Made by a program: the position numbers and the translations under genes | Notes under the pieces: generated by a model | Seen by the model: the letters and a program-made list of their open reading frames with translations, nothing else | The model's database searches: none | What the model was told of the DNA's origin: nothing | Part shown: positions 22,904-34,922 of the stretch, piece by piece | Layout of the letters: the number at the start of each line of letters is the position of its first letter | Numbering within the stretch: the first letter of the stretch is position 1 | NCBI GenBank assembly: GCA_930367215.1 | Contig: OV884060.1 | Coordinates: 178,633,253-178,697,252 of the forward strand | DNA: 64,000 nt | Source of the DNA: Pollenia angustigena | Taxonomy: Eukaryota; Arthropoda; Insecta; Diptera; Polleniidae | Direction: 5' to 3'

Positions 22904-22930
22904 ATACATTCCTTTGTAATAACATACATA

Positions 22931-23332
22931 CATATCGTTACCTAAAACGCAAAAGGACCTAACTAACAAAAAACTATAAATCGACTTTTTCATTAAATCT
23001 GATGAATTGCATTAACACTAATGTCCACAATAATTTTTGGAATCTTTTAACCAAAATTAGCAATTTAGTAACAAAAAACAAACGGCCCAATCTACAAAAG
23101 ATTATATGATACGCGCTAAAAGGCCTTACTAAAATTTTGCATAATATGCAACAATGTCAATTGTCAAAACAGCTCGTAGGTTTAACAAGAAAAATAGAAG
23201 AAAAATAGAAGAAAAATAAATTATAAACAGTTTAAGACATTTTATCGATTAGCATTTTTAATAGTTATTTGCTTCTCCTGTAAAATTTTCAAAATGTTAG
23301 ATAGGGCGTTTTGCGTTTTAGGTAACGATATG
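22931..23332. mobile_element. CATATCGT-family MITE, copy 3, at the 3' end of gene 1
   Basis: Ends CATATCGTTACCTAAAAC on both strands, with TA duplications at 22929-22930 and 23333-23334. The internal motif GCTTCTCCTGTAAA is about 60 bp from the right end. It begins 28 bp after the gene 1 stop codon, so the 3' untranslated region must run into it. Confidence 0.88.
23215..23220 (+). promoter_or_regulatory. Candidate poly(A) signal of gene 1 (AATAAA) inside the MITE
   Basis: First canonical AATAAA after the stop codon; an ATTAAA variant lies at 22992-22997, also inside the MITE. Positional inference only. Confidence 0.4.
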
Positions 23333-23348
23333 TATATGCATGTACAAT

Positions 23349-25124
23349 CAGTGATGCCAACTTGGTGCTTTTGGCACTATTTATGGTGCTGTTTGATGCC
23401 TCGTAACGCCAAAATTCTATCCATAGTGCCAAACTAAGAAAAAGCACTAACTTGGTTATTTTTGAATTTTTCATTAGTGCCTTTAGTGCTTTTTACAATT
23501 TTTGTTTTTTTTTTCTACCATTTTTTAAAACTACGATTATATAGAGGATGATTAAGATGAGGTTTGCTATTTGGGGTACAATTTTGGGAAGGCCTGTAAA
23601 GATTTTAAGTTTTCAAATGATAAAAAGAGTGATAAATGAGATTTGCATTCGTTTTACCAAAAACTTTTTTTACGAGGTTAGAGCTAGGTTTTTTAGCAAT
23701 CTGGAAATTTACGAAACTTTGCCCTTTTTAGCGTTAACAACATATTTAATAAAAACGATGTATTTTGGTAAACATTTTTTGAAAGATGTTGATACTGTTT
23801 CAAAAATAGAAAATGGCTTAGGAAATATTAGGAATTGTTTAAAAACATGTAGTCGGAAGCCATACAAAAAAAAAAACGTAAATATGTACTTAAAAAAAAA
23901 GTGCCGTAGCTTGGTATTAGCAAAGTGTTAAATAAATTAAAAACAGCTGACAGAAAATGCTTTTACAACGAGCGTTGTGTAACCTGCCATTTTTCATGCG
24001 CTTTTGTATTACTTTAAAACTGTTTTATGGCCAATTCAAACTCAGCTAATGATGATCCAAATGATTTGGATGATATTATTTTTATTGAAGATAATAATAA
24101 TACACTTTAAAAATTTCTATATACAAATGTAAATATACATATGGGCAAATCCTGCGTGACGACTCTACATTCGCACGCGTTTTCTGATTGAAATATACAT
24201 AAACATTTTTTGGTCTTTCAAAAAAGATAGCTTCAGCTTATATATAGTATTAAGTGACATTAATATGTACTTACGAATGGCATAAATGATAATTTCTTAG
24301 CAAGTATTTGTTGCGAAATAATTGATCACAAAGTTTTGTGACGCACGCTACAAAAAGTGGAAGTAGCTTCAAAGGTTGATTTGCGTTTTCCTAATTTTTA
24401 GCGAATTTGGCATGATAAGGTATACAAAATCTAATTCCTAAAAGAGAGATGACAATAAGACAATTCTAAACGCACTTATTCGCAGCCAAAAAATGTTGTG
24501 ATTTTTTGACAAAAGCCGTGAACCCTTTGTGACGCACGCTACAGTTCTTCCAGTAGTATTTTGCTATTATATTTTATTTATTTTAACAAAACAAATTTTA
24601 TTTTTATGAATTGCATTTCTTAAACTAATTTCTTAACTAATGAATATCAACTTTTTTAACGAAATTTATATTTTGATAAGTCTGCTGTAAGTGTTATTTG
24701 ACGCACAAAAATCACCTAAAATAATGCTAAATTCACGTATAACATTAAGAAATCTGCAGTGGGGTAGGATTTGGCAAAAATTATTGCATTAATGATCATT
24801 GAAATACATATTTTTTAATATAAAAATTAAATTATACATCTAGTCTTATATTCCATTAACAAAAAATTCATTTGAAATATTTTTGGCTAGTAGACTGTTT
24901 CTGGGATTTGCCCATATTTATTATTTAATCTTAAATGAAAATGGTCCACATCAACGCCGTCGCCTTTGCTTAAAATTTTGGAGATATATAATATTCGGCA
25001 CAGCGGAGTGCAATTTTTTTTGTGTTTAATTAAATTGTAAAAAAAGATTAGTGCTTTTTTTGTCCGAAATAGTGCTTTTTTAAATTTTAAAGTGCTTTTT
25101 GCTCTCAAAAAGTTGGCATCACTG
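23349..25124. mobile_element. hAT-like element, perfect 8-bp duplication, GTGCTTTT subterminal repeats
   Basis: Ends CAGTGATGCCAACTT and AAGTTGGCATCACTG are perfect inverted repeats. TGTACAAT flanks exactly (23341-23348, 25125-25132). GTGCTTTTT-like motifs cluster at both ends. A 127-codon + frame (23548-23931) may be transposase debris; no motif is recognised. A TA-flanked element is nested at 24142-24914. Confidence 0.9.
24142..24914 (+). mobile_element. TGGGCAAATCC-type Tc1/mariner-like element, copy 1
   Basis: Ends TGGGCAAATCC and GGATTTGCCCA with TA on each side. The body repeats the motif GTGACGCACGCTAC several times (24145, 24340 and 24529 regions). Full copy 2 is at 54253-55039 and a split copy starts at 62055. 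Non-coding. Confidence 0.87.
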
Positions 25125-25147
25125 TGTACAATATGTATGTGTATGAG

Positions 25148-25959
25148 CACTGTTGCCAGAAGTGCAGATTTCTCTGCATTTTGCTGATTTTTCGTTGCAA
25201 AAATGACGAAGTGAGATTTGCAGATTTTTGCTATCGAATTGTAGACTTTTTTAAATTGAAGAAATTGTAATAAATGGACTTTAATATTGAACTTTGGGAC
25301 TAACTTTTTAAAAGATTGGATTTTGGAGATCAATTAAAATTTTTAAAAGGAATAAATCCAAATATTTAAGTTTAATCAATATGCAAAGAAGATATGCAAA
25401 CAAATGATTCTTGTATCCAATACTTGATAAATAAAAATATCAATTTATTACACAAGATAAAATATCGCTTGAAGAAATTTTGTACACAAAAGAGTTCCTT
25501 AAATTAAATAAATCAAATTATTTGAATACTCTAATTCAAAATAAAATTTTACGACAAATGACTTCTGAAATTTACAATAAATAAATGTATAAAATTATTT
25601 AAAATACGATGATATGATACTATGTATGCACAATGTTTTTGAATATACATTCATTCATATAATATATTTTTTCTCTTTTGTATATATTAACTTTTAATTT
25701 TAATGTACCAAAAAATTTCAAAAGATTTTGTAATTTCAAAAGATTTTGTTATTCGTGCTTAATTCCCAGTTTTTATTCTTTATAAAATCACTTGAAATGT
25801 TAGATGCCGGCTTAAGTTTTAGTTTGTTGTACGAATCCGAAAATAAAAAGAAAATCAACCCTAAATAAAGTATTTTAAGTTCCCAGATTTTACAATTTGT
25901 TTTCCAGATTTTTTAGTCCAATTTTTCAGATTTATTAGAAAAAATTTCTGGCAACAGTG
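25148..25959. mobile_element. hAT-like element with GCAGATTT subterminal repeats
   Basis: Ends CACTGTTGCCAGA and the complement of TTCTGGCAACAGTG. Flanks TGTATGAG (25140-25147) and TGTATGAA (25960-25967), 7 of 8 identical. CAGATTT motifs repeat near both ends. No coding capacity (minus frame 24887-25333 spans two elements and is accidental). Confidence 0.82.
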
Positions 25960-25967
25960 TGTATGAA

Positions 25968-26589
25968 CGTAGTTATATGTATGTTTTTATTATTAAACTT
26001 TAAACATTAACATGGGGTCTTCACCTAACATACCTATTTGTTTGAAATCACCTTCAAATGCCGTGTATCAATCTGCGATTAAAATTAATATATTTTTTTT
26101 TTGTGTTGTCTACCATTTTAAGGTTGATGGTCTTAAAAAATACCCTTTATACCTTATTTAATAATCAAAATGCCTGCAGGGTTTTATACAACTGTCCCTT
26201 TTATACAACTGTCCCTTTTGCCCTTCAACTATTAAGGGCGTTAAATATTCATCAAACTAGCTTAAGAGAAGATATGTTTTCAATATTCCAACATATGCAG
26301 CCCAGTTATTAATAAAATTTCTCCGGATGTTTATTCCCTTCTCCCATTTTTACAATTGAATATAAATAGGAAAAGGGAACTTTTATTCACAATTAGGCAG
26401 TATGTGTTGGAATATTGGAAACATAAGGTCCCCAAAGCTAGTTTTTAATTTTAATAACTTTTTCAAAAGACCTTAAGTTCTAAATCACTATGATAGCCAT
26501 CTTTATCCAAATCTAAGAGTCCAACTTGCGACATTCATTATCGAACTTTTGAAAATATGTATATATTAAATGATTTATGTCTTAAAAAG
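25968..26589. other. Mixed short repeats, no gene
   Basis: Contains a direct repeat of TACAACTGTCCCTTTT (26190-26220) and a degenerate copy (26296-26402) of the CAGCCCAATTATGAAT palindromic MITE flanked by TATG on both sides. Otherwise nothing recognised. Confidence 0.5.
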
Positions 26590-27350
26590 GAACCGATACT
26601 TTGGTTCAGAGACGACAACCGGATTTAAACTTCGCTTTTCATAAGGGCCCAGAATATATATACTTAATAGGGTGTAGGACCTTCGGTAAAGGGTATAAAA
26701 AACAAACTTAACTATAAATAAAAAAGAGTAATTTTTGGGATTTCAGTATTTTGCTCATAACTCTGCTATTTCTTAACCGATTTGACAGATTTATATACCG
26801 ACGTGTTAAAGAATAAATTTGCCAGTTATTTTGGTTATAAAACTTAGACTCGAGAATATCTTTGGTTCCCGAAAATGGGTATTTTTCAAAAAAAAAAAAT
26901 TCATATTTTGGTCATAACTTTTTCGTATCTGAACCGAGTTTTTCAGAAAATATTTTCTATTAAAAATTTTCGATCTTTTGATATATAAGGCGTAACCATA
27001 GGTCATATTACAGTCAAAAAATTCAGGTTTTTATAAAATTTTTAATACTTTTTGTATGGGAGGTACCACGCCCACTTCTCTAATCCCGCCCACATTTTGT
27101 GGGATGGTGTGTATTTATAACCTAAATGTTTGTACCTACTTTGAAAACTTTGGCTCTTGCCGTTCTCCAGATATACAGAAAAATGTACTAAAAATACAAC
27201 AACCACAAGGGATTTTTTTGGAAAAATTAGAGGCAGTCGTGGTTTTTTGGTCATATCTCAGCCATTGTTGGACCGATCTGGCTGAATTTCAATAGCAAGA
27301 AATGGTGGAAACTTATATATACCCTTTTCCACCTGTGGTGAAGGGTATAA
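26590..27350 (-). repeat. R2 dispersed repeat, reverse copy
   Basis: Reverse complement of much of 1534-2536: CAACCGGATTTAAACTTCGC, the CTATTAAGTATATATATTC block, and the AGCCAGATCGGTCC block all recur in the same order. It ends in CACCTGTGGTGAAGGGTATA. The frames at 27042-27295 are shadows within this repeat. Confidence 0.7.
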
Positions 27351-27489
27351 CTAGAGAGAAGTAATGTATTTGGTTACTCGATATCGAATGCTTTTATCTC
27401 AAATTACGATACATTTCATTCGATACCGAGAGTCATAATACCAAAATAAAATAGTTCGTTTTTTTGTCCACTTTCGTCGACATTTTATT

Positions 27490-27890
27490 TATATAACTTG
27501 AAGTACAAATGTTAACATTACAGCTTGTGCCATAGCTATTTTTAAAACAATTGTGATTTTTAGTTGAACTGTTAATTATTAATTTTTTGATGATTTTAGT
27601 TAGGCTTGAGTTCATGAAATTTAATTTTCATTCATTAAATTATTTTTACTGAAGGAAGGAATTTTTATAACATGAAATTTTGATTAAAATTTATTGATGA
27701 TTTTCTTTGGCTGCGCTGGGGCTCGAACCTGGGTTGAATTTACATGTTTCAAGAATCACCACATTCTTTTATCAGAATTCTTCCTTCAATAAAAATAATT
27801 TAATGAAAATTAAATTTGATGAACTCATGCCTAACAGGAAATATCAAAAATTAAAAATTAACAGTTTAACTAAAACTCACAATTGATATT
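27490..27890. mobile_element. Old copy of the hairpin element with tRNA-like loop
   Basis: Arms starting GTTAGGCTTGAGTTCATG and the complement of GAACTCATGCCTAAC pair for over 100 bases. The apex contains GGGGCTCGAACC, the complement of a Pol III B box. Outer sequence (ACTTGAAGTACAAATGT, GTTGAACTG) matches parts of the 563-bp unit at 58 kb. Much more diverged than the later copies. Confidence 0.65.
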
Positions 27891-28210
27891 ACAAATAATA
27901 AAAAGTAACTGGATTGAAAATGTACGGGCATGTTCTGTAAATGAAGTGGATTTAAAATCGCACAAATTTTGAAAATGAGTCTGTAAAGAAGGTTCATGAA
28001 AATATTCCTGTTTATATACTTTGAGTACCAATCATCTTTACAAGAACCACTGTAAAAAATCGGATAAAGTACAGCAATTTTGTTAGTAATTGAGATCAAA
28101 ATCTCGTTCGATTTAAATTTTACTTCGTTTCCATTTGTAGAACATGCCCGATAATACAAGCACTACCACATCTATTTTTTGATTAAAAGCGGGGTTAATT
28201 TTGACGCTAA

Positions 28211-29079
28211 TAGCCTTTTCACACTTGTCAACATTTAACATTTAACATCAATTTGCGAAAATGTTGGAATTTTCCCATAAGAAATACATAGGGCTAAAAA
28301 TCAACATTTTTACTGAAAAATCCAGAAAAAAGTGGGCTGACTAGTTTTTAGTGAGCTAGTCTATCAGTATTAGTAGGATTGACAAACGGCCTGTTAGTTA
28401 CAAGCTCAAATACAATTTGTCCAGTTAAAAAAGAATTTCTTTAATTAATTAATCTCGTTTACGAGGGTCGATATTTGAAAAAAAAATTATGATTGTAAAT
28501 AAAGTTTAATGGACCCATCCATGTTTACTAATCAACAAAATGTCAAATATGTAAGGGGTTCGATTTGTTCGTGTAATTTAAAAAAAAAATTTTTTATACC
28601 AATTAATCGTAATAGCCTTTTCACACTTGTCAACATTTAACATTTAACATCAATTTGCGAAGATGTTGGAATTTTCCCATAAGAAATACATAGGGATAAA
28701 AATCAAAATTTTTCAACATTTTTACAGAATGTTACTATCTCATTTTGTTCCCTTTTACATTTTTCGATTCTTTTAGTGTCATCACTAGAAAAGTGGCAAT
28801 AAATTCTGTTATTATTGTGGCATCACTGACAAAATGGAAGTTGCTTTGAAAGCGGCGCAACCATTTCTCAAGTTTTTCCTTTTTTGCAAGCCTTATTTTG
28901 CTTAATTTTGCTAAAATTATAAAACGAAATGAATTAGAAATACATTTTGGTGTTATCTTTTGAAATGTTGGCACTTTTGTAGAAAACAAGTATTTAAAAT
29001 AAATAAAAGTTTTTTTTTTCAGAAGTGGTGACATTTTTTATTGATAGTAGATGTTAGATGTTTCAAGTGTGAACGCGTA
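28211..29079. mobile_element. TAGCCTTTTCACACTTG-type MITE, one near-complete copy and a 5' fragment
   Basis: The block TAGCCTTTTCACACTTG plus about 100 bp occurs at 28211 and again at 28613. Only the second continues to a matching inverted end (CAAGTGTGAACGCGTA, to about 29079). The 5' fragment ends near 28320. No coding capacity. Confidence 0.6.
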
Positions 29080-29221
29080 TTTCACATTTTCAACATCTTC
29101 CATGCGTTCCTCCGAAATGTATGCAAGTGTACAAGGGGTATAAGCAACACACAGTCGGAGAACTTAGAAACAAAAATGGAATTACTTCTGGATCTTTTAA
29201 ACCGTCAGTCCGAGCTAATGT

Positions 29222-29466
29222 GACAGAGTATACAGAGGCGTCACGAGACAGAAAATATTGTGTTTTTTCTGTATTTTTCTTCGAAAGTTGCCCTTTTTAC
29301 GTTTTTTGTTTTGATTATGCAATTTGTGTAGATAGTAGCGGCCTGTTTTTACGCATTGTAACTTCACTAACAAAAAACGTTTTCTTTCTCTTTCTTCGAA
29401 AGCTGCCCTCGCAAATGATTTAGGCATTTTTCATACGTCACTTTTTTCATCTCTGTATACTTTGTG
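29222..29466. mobile_element. MITE with ACAGAGTATACAGAG ends
   Basis: Left ACAGAGTATACAGAGGCGTC pairs with the complement of ATCTCTGTATACTTTGT at the right. Internal CGAAAGTTGCCC/CGAAAGCTGCCC and TTTTTTCTGTATTTTTCTTC stretches. Non-coding. Confidence 0.55.
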
Positions 29467-30140
29467 CTAATGTTTAGGATTTGGGATCTATAGAAATTAG
29501 GGCACCTCAAGTATTTAAAAAATTAAAAACAATCCAAATTTATTAATCTTAGCCCGATTTTCGAAATTTCATCAGTCAAATGCACTGGTCAATCTATACA
29601 TGTATTGAACAAAGATCTAAACTCGCCCACAATACCATTTTTAGATTTTAAGATAATTAGAAAACAATTTTCTCCGGTTAAATTCGTGTTTTGATGCTTA
29701 CGATCATTTTGCAAAAAAGTTGATTAGAATTATTTTTTGTTACATATGCTCTCTTGGCATATGACTGTGTGTAATATGACGTAAGACAGAATTTCAATTG
29801 CTGCGTTTCCTTGTTTTTTACTTTTTTTTTTTTTGTTAAAAAAAAAACTATAAAATTTTAATTTTTTTAACTTTTTAAATTGTCCAGTTATTTTTAAAAA
29901 ATCCAGGTGATTTTTTTACAATTTCTAGTTATTTGAATCTTAGTTTCTGGCAACCCTGGCATTGACTTGTAGATTTGATTTTCACCAGAGACTCAGGTCT
30001 GTTAATCTATAACAGACTAAAGATCTAAGTTATTATTGCTCAATTAATTAAGTTGGAATATAATCACCAAATTGTACTTGTTTTCTATATTTTTGAATGC
30101 AATATTTTAATTATGAAATATTTTAATTATTTGTATCCTT
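29467..30140. other. No gene; possible hAT right end near 29950
   Basis: AT-rich. TTTCTGGCAACCCTGG at about 29944 resembles the right end of a CAGGGTTGCCAG element, with TCCAGTTATTTT-like motifs just inside, but no matching left end was found. Confidence 0.35.
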
Positions 30141-30665
30141 GTAATATTGGTCATAGAACCTTAAAGTATACCGATCGACTCAGAATCACTTTCTGAGTCG
30201 AACTTACGATGTCCGTCCGGCTGGCTGGAATGCTGGCTGGCTGTCCATGTAACCTTGTGCGCAAAGTACAGGTCGCAATTTTGAAGATAATTTGATAAAA
30301 TTAGGGGCATAGCTTCTTATTGGCAGAAGGACCAATTCTATTGAAAATGGGTCAAATCGTAGGGTCACAAGGGAAGATAGGGGAACTTTCTTTCTCTCGG
30401 AAACTATCAAACCGATTTTAATGAAAACATATATACAACCATATCTATATAGACACATAAGCTATACAGTTTTTCAAAACTAGGACCACAAGGGGAGGTA
30501 GGGGTCAATTTCTGCCTCTCACAAACTTTCAAACCGATTTTAAGAATTTTGTAAACATAGATAAATACATATTTATATGGACACATAAGCATGATGAGTT
30601 TTTAAATACTGTGGTGTAGGGTATCATATGGGCAGGCTTGACCGACTATACTTTCTTACTTGTAT
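30141..30665 (-). repeat. Dispersed repeat R3, reverse copy
   Basis: Carries ACTCAGAATCACTTTCTGAGT (a perfect 9-bp-stem hairpin), CCATGTAACCTTGTGCGCAA and a terminal GACCGACTATACTTTCTTAC. Two forward copies lie at 30976-31500 and 49963-50534. Non-coding. Confidence 0.75.
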
Positions 30666-30975
30666 ATATATAGGTTTGGTAATTTTCAACAATTCAACAT
30701 AAAAAGAGTTGCCGATTTAAATTAAAAAAAAAGATATAAGGGAGGTACATGAATTCTTTGACGGAATTTTTTCAAAACTTCAAATTGTGTTTATTACATA
30801 TTATCATATGTATATACCTCCATGCAAAATATTATTAGTCTCGGTCAACTCCTTCAATTTTCGCATAATTTTGTTCTACATCAAAGCGCCCGGCTTGTCT
30901 ATTTTTTCAACTAGCACAGTGTAATTAATCAACGAAAAACAGAATAAACGTTGCACTTTCAAAAGCTTACGAGTA

Positions 30976-31500
30976 CAACAAAAACAAGTAAGAAAGTATA
31001 GTCGGTCAAGGCCGACCATATGATACCCTACACCACAGTATTAAAAAACACATCATGCTTATATGTCCATATAAATATGGATTTATCTATCTGTCGTTTA
31101 ACGATGTTGAACGTCATCGTTCGCATAGAAAATTATATTTAAAACAAAATTCGAAAATTTGTTTTTGTTTTAAATGTAATATTTTATGCGAAATTTACGT
31201 TCGAAATCGATGAACAGGCTGTATGTTTATAAACTTCCCTCGTGGTCCCATTTTTAAATAGGCTTTGTCCTTGTGCCAACAAGAACCTAAGTCCCAAATT
31301 TTATCAAATTATCTCTAAAATTGCGAACTGTACTTTGCGCACAAGGTTACATGGACAGCCAGCCAGCCGGACGGACATCATTAGTTCGACTCAGAAAGTG
31401 ATTCTGAGTCGATCGGTATACTTGAAGGTGGATTAAGGACAAATATGCCGAATCCTATATATCTACCCTTCACCATGGTGCGAAAATAATAAAAAGTTTT
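30976..31500 (+). repeat. Dispersed repeat R3, forward copy
   Basis: Begins AAGTAAGAAAGTATAGTCGG and ends just after the ACTCAGAAAGTGATTCTGAGT hairpin and GATCGGTATACTT. It lies in opposite orientation to the copy at 30141-30665. An unrelated imperfect palindrome (CGAAAATTTGTTTTTG region, about 31097-31220) interrupts the middle. Confidence 0.75.
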
Positions 31501-31647
31501 ATAAATACCGTTCTTTAAATAATTTAACTTTGTGCCACGCCTGCTTGTCCAATGTTTTTTTCCATAAATTTTTATGTTCTTTGTGAATTCTCATTGTTTT
31601 GTTAATGTTTCTTTTATATTAAATAAACATATGTACATATGTACATT

Positions 31648-32180
31648 AGGGTGGTTGTTATTTTTTTTTTATTTCTTATATTCTCACCCCTCAAATCGGT
31701 TTAGTTTTATGTAAAAAAAATACAAAAAAATTTCGTAGCGATTTGTTGTGTTTAAGGGGGAGCGTCCACCCCTCAAAGTTTGCCATCAAGCCATTTATTC
31801 AAATGTAATTTGTTTGCATATTACTATCTCTTAAAAACAACATTTTACAAGAATATGATATATGGCAATATTTTAGCTCTTCTAGTCAACAACATTAGCC
31901 TTGAAGAAAGTTTTTTGCTAAAATTAATATTTTAGAAAATAACGACAAAATACCAAACTTTTTATATACGTTTTATAAATATAAAAGGGGAATTTAATGT
32001 CAAGTGACCCAATTTTGAAATTTGCACCAAGGTTAGTCCTATTGAATAGTAGTTTAGGGGGTTTATTTTTTGACACGCTTGTCTTTAAATCTTGGAATGA
32101 ACCTTTTGGGACTCTCTGGAAGAGTCGTATAACAATTACTGAGCTACATAAATAAGACAAACCGGCCTAAGGATCTGTAA
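31648..32180 (+). mobile_element. Truncated single arm of the 18.7-kb foldback plus a 4.0-kb-type fragment
   Basis: 31648-32058 matches the left arm at 18702-19160, starting TTAGGGTGGTTGTTA. At about 32059 it joins a sequence (GACACGCTTGTCTTTAAATC to AGGATCTGTAAAAAAG) also present at 3962-4135. Single arm only, so no hairpin here. Confidence 0.75.
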
Positions 32181-32189
32181 AAAAGTATA

Positions 32190-32316
32190 CAGCCCAATTA
32201 TGAATAAAAATTCCCTGGGAGTTTTTTCCCTTTTCCCATTTTTATCATTGAATTAACATAGGAAAAATGGGAAAAGGGAGAAAACTCCCGGGGAATTTTT
32301 ATTCATAATTGGGCTG
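32190..32316. mobile_element. 127-bp palindromic MITE, CAGCCCAATTATGAAT family
   Basis: CAGCCCAATTATGAATA and its complement form the ends; pairing continues through TTCCC/GGGAA and CCCATTTTT/AAAAATGGG to a small centre. ATA flanks on both sides. Sister copies: 49029-49154, 51335-51456 and a decayed one at 26296. Confidence 0.85.
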
Positions 32317-32324
32317 ATAAAATC

Positions 32325-32657
32325 ACAAAGCGTACTGACCGAGTACAGGTATCTCCGTAATAGCCCCCTTTCTTCTTTCTTCTCTCACCTTAAAACATGA
32401 GAGTTGAGTATCAAAAGATGAAACGTGTGAAAGCAGACTAACATAAAAACTAAATATAAAGAAAGTGAAAGAAATTGTTAAAAAATAAATAAGTCTCGTT
32501 ACTATTATGTATACATACATAAGTAAATTTTGTAAAAAAAAAATGCAAAAATGTTCTTATTATTATTGATTTTTAAAGTTTTTTTGCCTCTCCAGTAAAA
32601 AAATTAAGTGTAGCTACGGCCGTTTGAATTCAAGGTGACGATATGTTTGCTTACATT
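32325..32657. other. No gene; right end of a CATATCGT-family MITE
   Basis: The end of this stretch (about 32575-32651) has the family motif GCCTCTCCAGTAAA, then GTAGCTACGGCCGTTTGAAT and a terminal GACGATATG. The left end is not found. The preceding AT-rich part has only accidental frames. Confidence 0.5.
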
Positions 32658-33039
32658 CCCTGCAAATAGGACCAGTCCAAACACGCGCATAAAGGGACCA
32701 GGACTAGTCCAAAAGTAACCCAAACGTATGGAAAAACAATGTATATTGAACATTACGATGTCCTAGGGCAGGACCATATAACCCACCTTTGGAATACTAA
32801 GGAGTAGTTTTAAAAGGAATACTAAAGAGTAGTTTTAAAACTACTCCATGGTATATTCAAGAGGATTAGTTTTGAAGTCGTTTAAAAACGAAAGCATGTC
32901 GTTAAAAAACGAAGACATGTCGTCTCACTACAAACACTTTTTAACAATGACATGGTCCATGCTTGCATTACATCGGACCAGTCCATGGAGTAGTCCATTT
33001 TATCAAAATGGATCAGGTGGTCTAATTTTATTTGCAGGG
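32658..33039. mobile_element. MITE with CCCTGCAAATA ends
   Basis: CCCTGCAAATAGGACCAGTC at the left pairs with the complement of GGTCTAATTTTATTTGCAGGG at the right. Internal GGACCAGTCC-like motifs and a short direct repeat (AGAGTAGTTTTAAAA). The target duplication is not clear. Confidence 0.6.
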
Positions 33040-33141
33040 TTTTATGCACATATACATACATATTTATGTGTATCAGGAATGATATATAACTTTTTTAAAA
33101 ATGTACTCAATTCAGTAAAAATTTTACCTTTTCGACCCTAA

Positions 33142-33285
33142 GTCTGGGTTCACACTATGAAAGTTTTTTTTTCAGAAAGTCTGAGTTTATTGGTGAGAGC
33201 GGAAGAGAACATGCTGTTCCTTTTTCCCCTCTCACCCATAAACTCAGACTTTCTGAAATAAAACTTGCATAGTGTGATCCCAGAC
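33142..33285. mobile_element. 144-bp Harbinger-type hairpin MITE, TAA duplication
   Basis: GTCTGGGTTCACACTATG pairs with the complement at the right end and pairing extends through CAGAAAGTCTGAGTTTAT. TAA at 33139-33141 and 33286-33288. Confidence 0.88.
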
Positions 33286-33477
33286 TAATTGAAACAAAAT
33301 CCAAAAGAAATTTCTTTACAAAAAATCGTCGTACATTTATTATAATAATTAAGTGTACTATACTTTTTTTTACATAATTTCAATATACTTTTGGCAAATA
33401 ACAAAAAAAAAAAAAGTAATTGAATTTGTATTGAAAGTAATGGTGATTTCTTTTCTGAGAAAATTATGTTACAGTAT

Positions 33478-33930
33478 CAAGGCGAATTCATCCCTGGTAA
33501 TCTCGGTACCATCCAAACCATCGGTACTACAACAAGTACTACTCAAGGCAAATTTATACAAGGTAAGTGCAACTCTACAACTACAAAGCAAGGCGAATTA
33601 ACTCCATGTATTTTGTTTTTGCAATTTTCTTACTTGTTGTCAAATTTCAGTATAAAAACAAAACAATATTTTGACGTTTCATGATTTTTGTGGATACAGC
33701 TGATGAACGGCTGACGAGTTGAGTTTACCTTGTTGAATTCGCCTTGGTACAACTCGTACAAAAACCACAAGCAAGTTGTTTTTGTAAAATCATTGTACAA
33801 TGTCAAAAACAGAAATAAAACAAAACAGAAACAAAGATAATAAAAGACAATAAAAAAAATTTGACATCCAACAGTGATTTTAGCTAATATCAGCAGGGCT
33901 TTTAAGACCACCTGTAATAAATTCGCCTTG
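33478..33930. mobile_element. hAT-type MITE, CAAGGCGAATTC ends, perfect 8-bp duplication
   Basis: CAAGGCGAATTC and AATTCGCCTTG ends; TACAGTAT flanks on both sides (33470-33477, 33931-33938). The uninterrupted site is TTACAGTATATACATG at 51790. Additional AAGGCGAATT motifs occur inside (33586 and, inverted, 33736). Confidence 0.88.
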
Positions 33931-33938
33931 TACAGTAT

Positions 33939-34194
33939 ATATCGTCATATTAAATGCAAACGGACGTAACTACACTTTTTATATTTTTACGGGAGAAGCA
34001 AAAAACTTTACAAAATCAATAACAACAAGGTGTAATTGGTTTTTGAATTTCGTTAATAAAACCGTCATTTTTGATCGTAGGAATCTAAAATTTTGCACGA
34101 ACATGTATTTTGATAAAACGAACCATAATCGATAAAAAAATCAATTTCGAAATTTTGTGTAGTTACGTCCGTTTGCATTTAATATGACGATATG
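33939..34194. mobile_element. CATATCGT-family MITE, copy 4
   Basis: Arms of about 37 bases from ATATCGTCATATTAAATG. The complement of the motif GCTTCTCCCGTAAA lies near the left end. The uninterrupted site at 51790-51810 confirms insertion. The 6.6-kb duplication starts inside this element, so the second copy has only its right part. Confidence 0.85.
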
Positions 34195-34922
34195 TACATG
34201 TACCACTTTCTAATGTTACCTACAAGGAATATTTATAGCAGGTAGTCTCGGAAAGCCAGCTGGTTATTTTTTATTTGCTTGTTTTGTGATACAAACTGTC
34301 AAATGTTGTATAGTAAACAAGTAAACAAGTTTTTTGTCTTCATCTTTTGTCCTTCTTGTCTCTTTTCAACCCCTTTGCTGTTTGACAGTTCGTATCACAA
34401 AACAACAATAAAAAGCCCTGTTGCTTGTTTTATTGTACAATTGTTGTAGTCTCGCGGCTACCTGCTATAAATATACCTTGGATACCTATAATCACTCGAA
34501 GTGTTATAAATAGACTTTTTTTGATTTTACTTTGTAAATATTTTTATATATTGTTTAAAATCAAATTTTTTACAAAATTATGAGCGGTATGAATTATGAC
34601 AAACAAAATAAAACATTTGTTGTACAAATACTGTTTTAAGCAGTACATGTACTGATTTTTTGCAATTGTACTGTTTTATGCACAACTCCTAAAACAGTAC
34701 GCAAATGTACTGTTTTTTAACACTTTGTACTGTTTTTTGTTCTGTTTTTTTTGTTGCTCAGTCTATATTTAACAGAACTGGCTTACAAAAAATTATGTTG
34801 TGTTAAAAAAAAGTTCTAAAATAATAAGAGTTTTTACGCTGTGGTCATTGTTTTCTCATAAATACACAGTAGAAATCTAAATTATAATGGGTGGCTCGTA
34901 GCAGTGGTATATTTTCGTGTTG
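34029..34922 (+). repeat. Segmental duplication block A, copy 1
   Basis: Identical, as far as I can read, to 37551-38444 (constant offset 3522). It begins inside the MITE at 33939 and ends within a hAT-type element. Confidence 0.92.
34223..34480. mobile_element. hAT-type MITE, CAAGGAATATTTATAGCAGG ends
   Basis: Complementary ends CAAGGAATATTTATAGCAGG and CCTGCTATAAATATACCTTG. Flanks GTTACCTA and GATACCTA; the empty site GTTACCTATAATCACTC is present near 51820. Repeated at 37745-38002 in the duplication. Confidence 0.86.
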
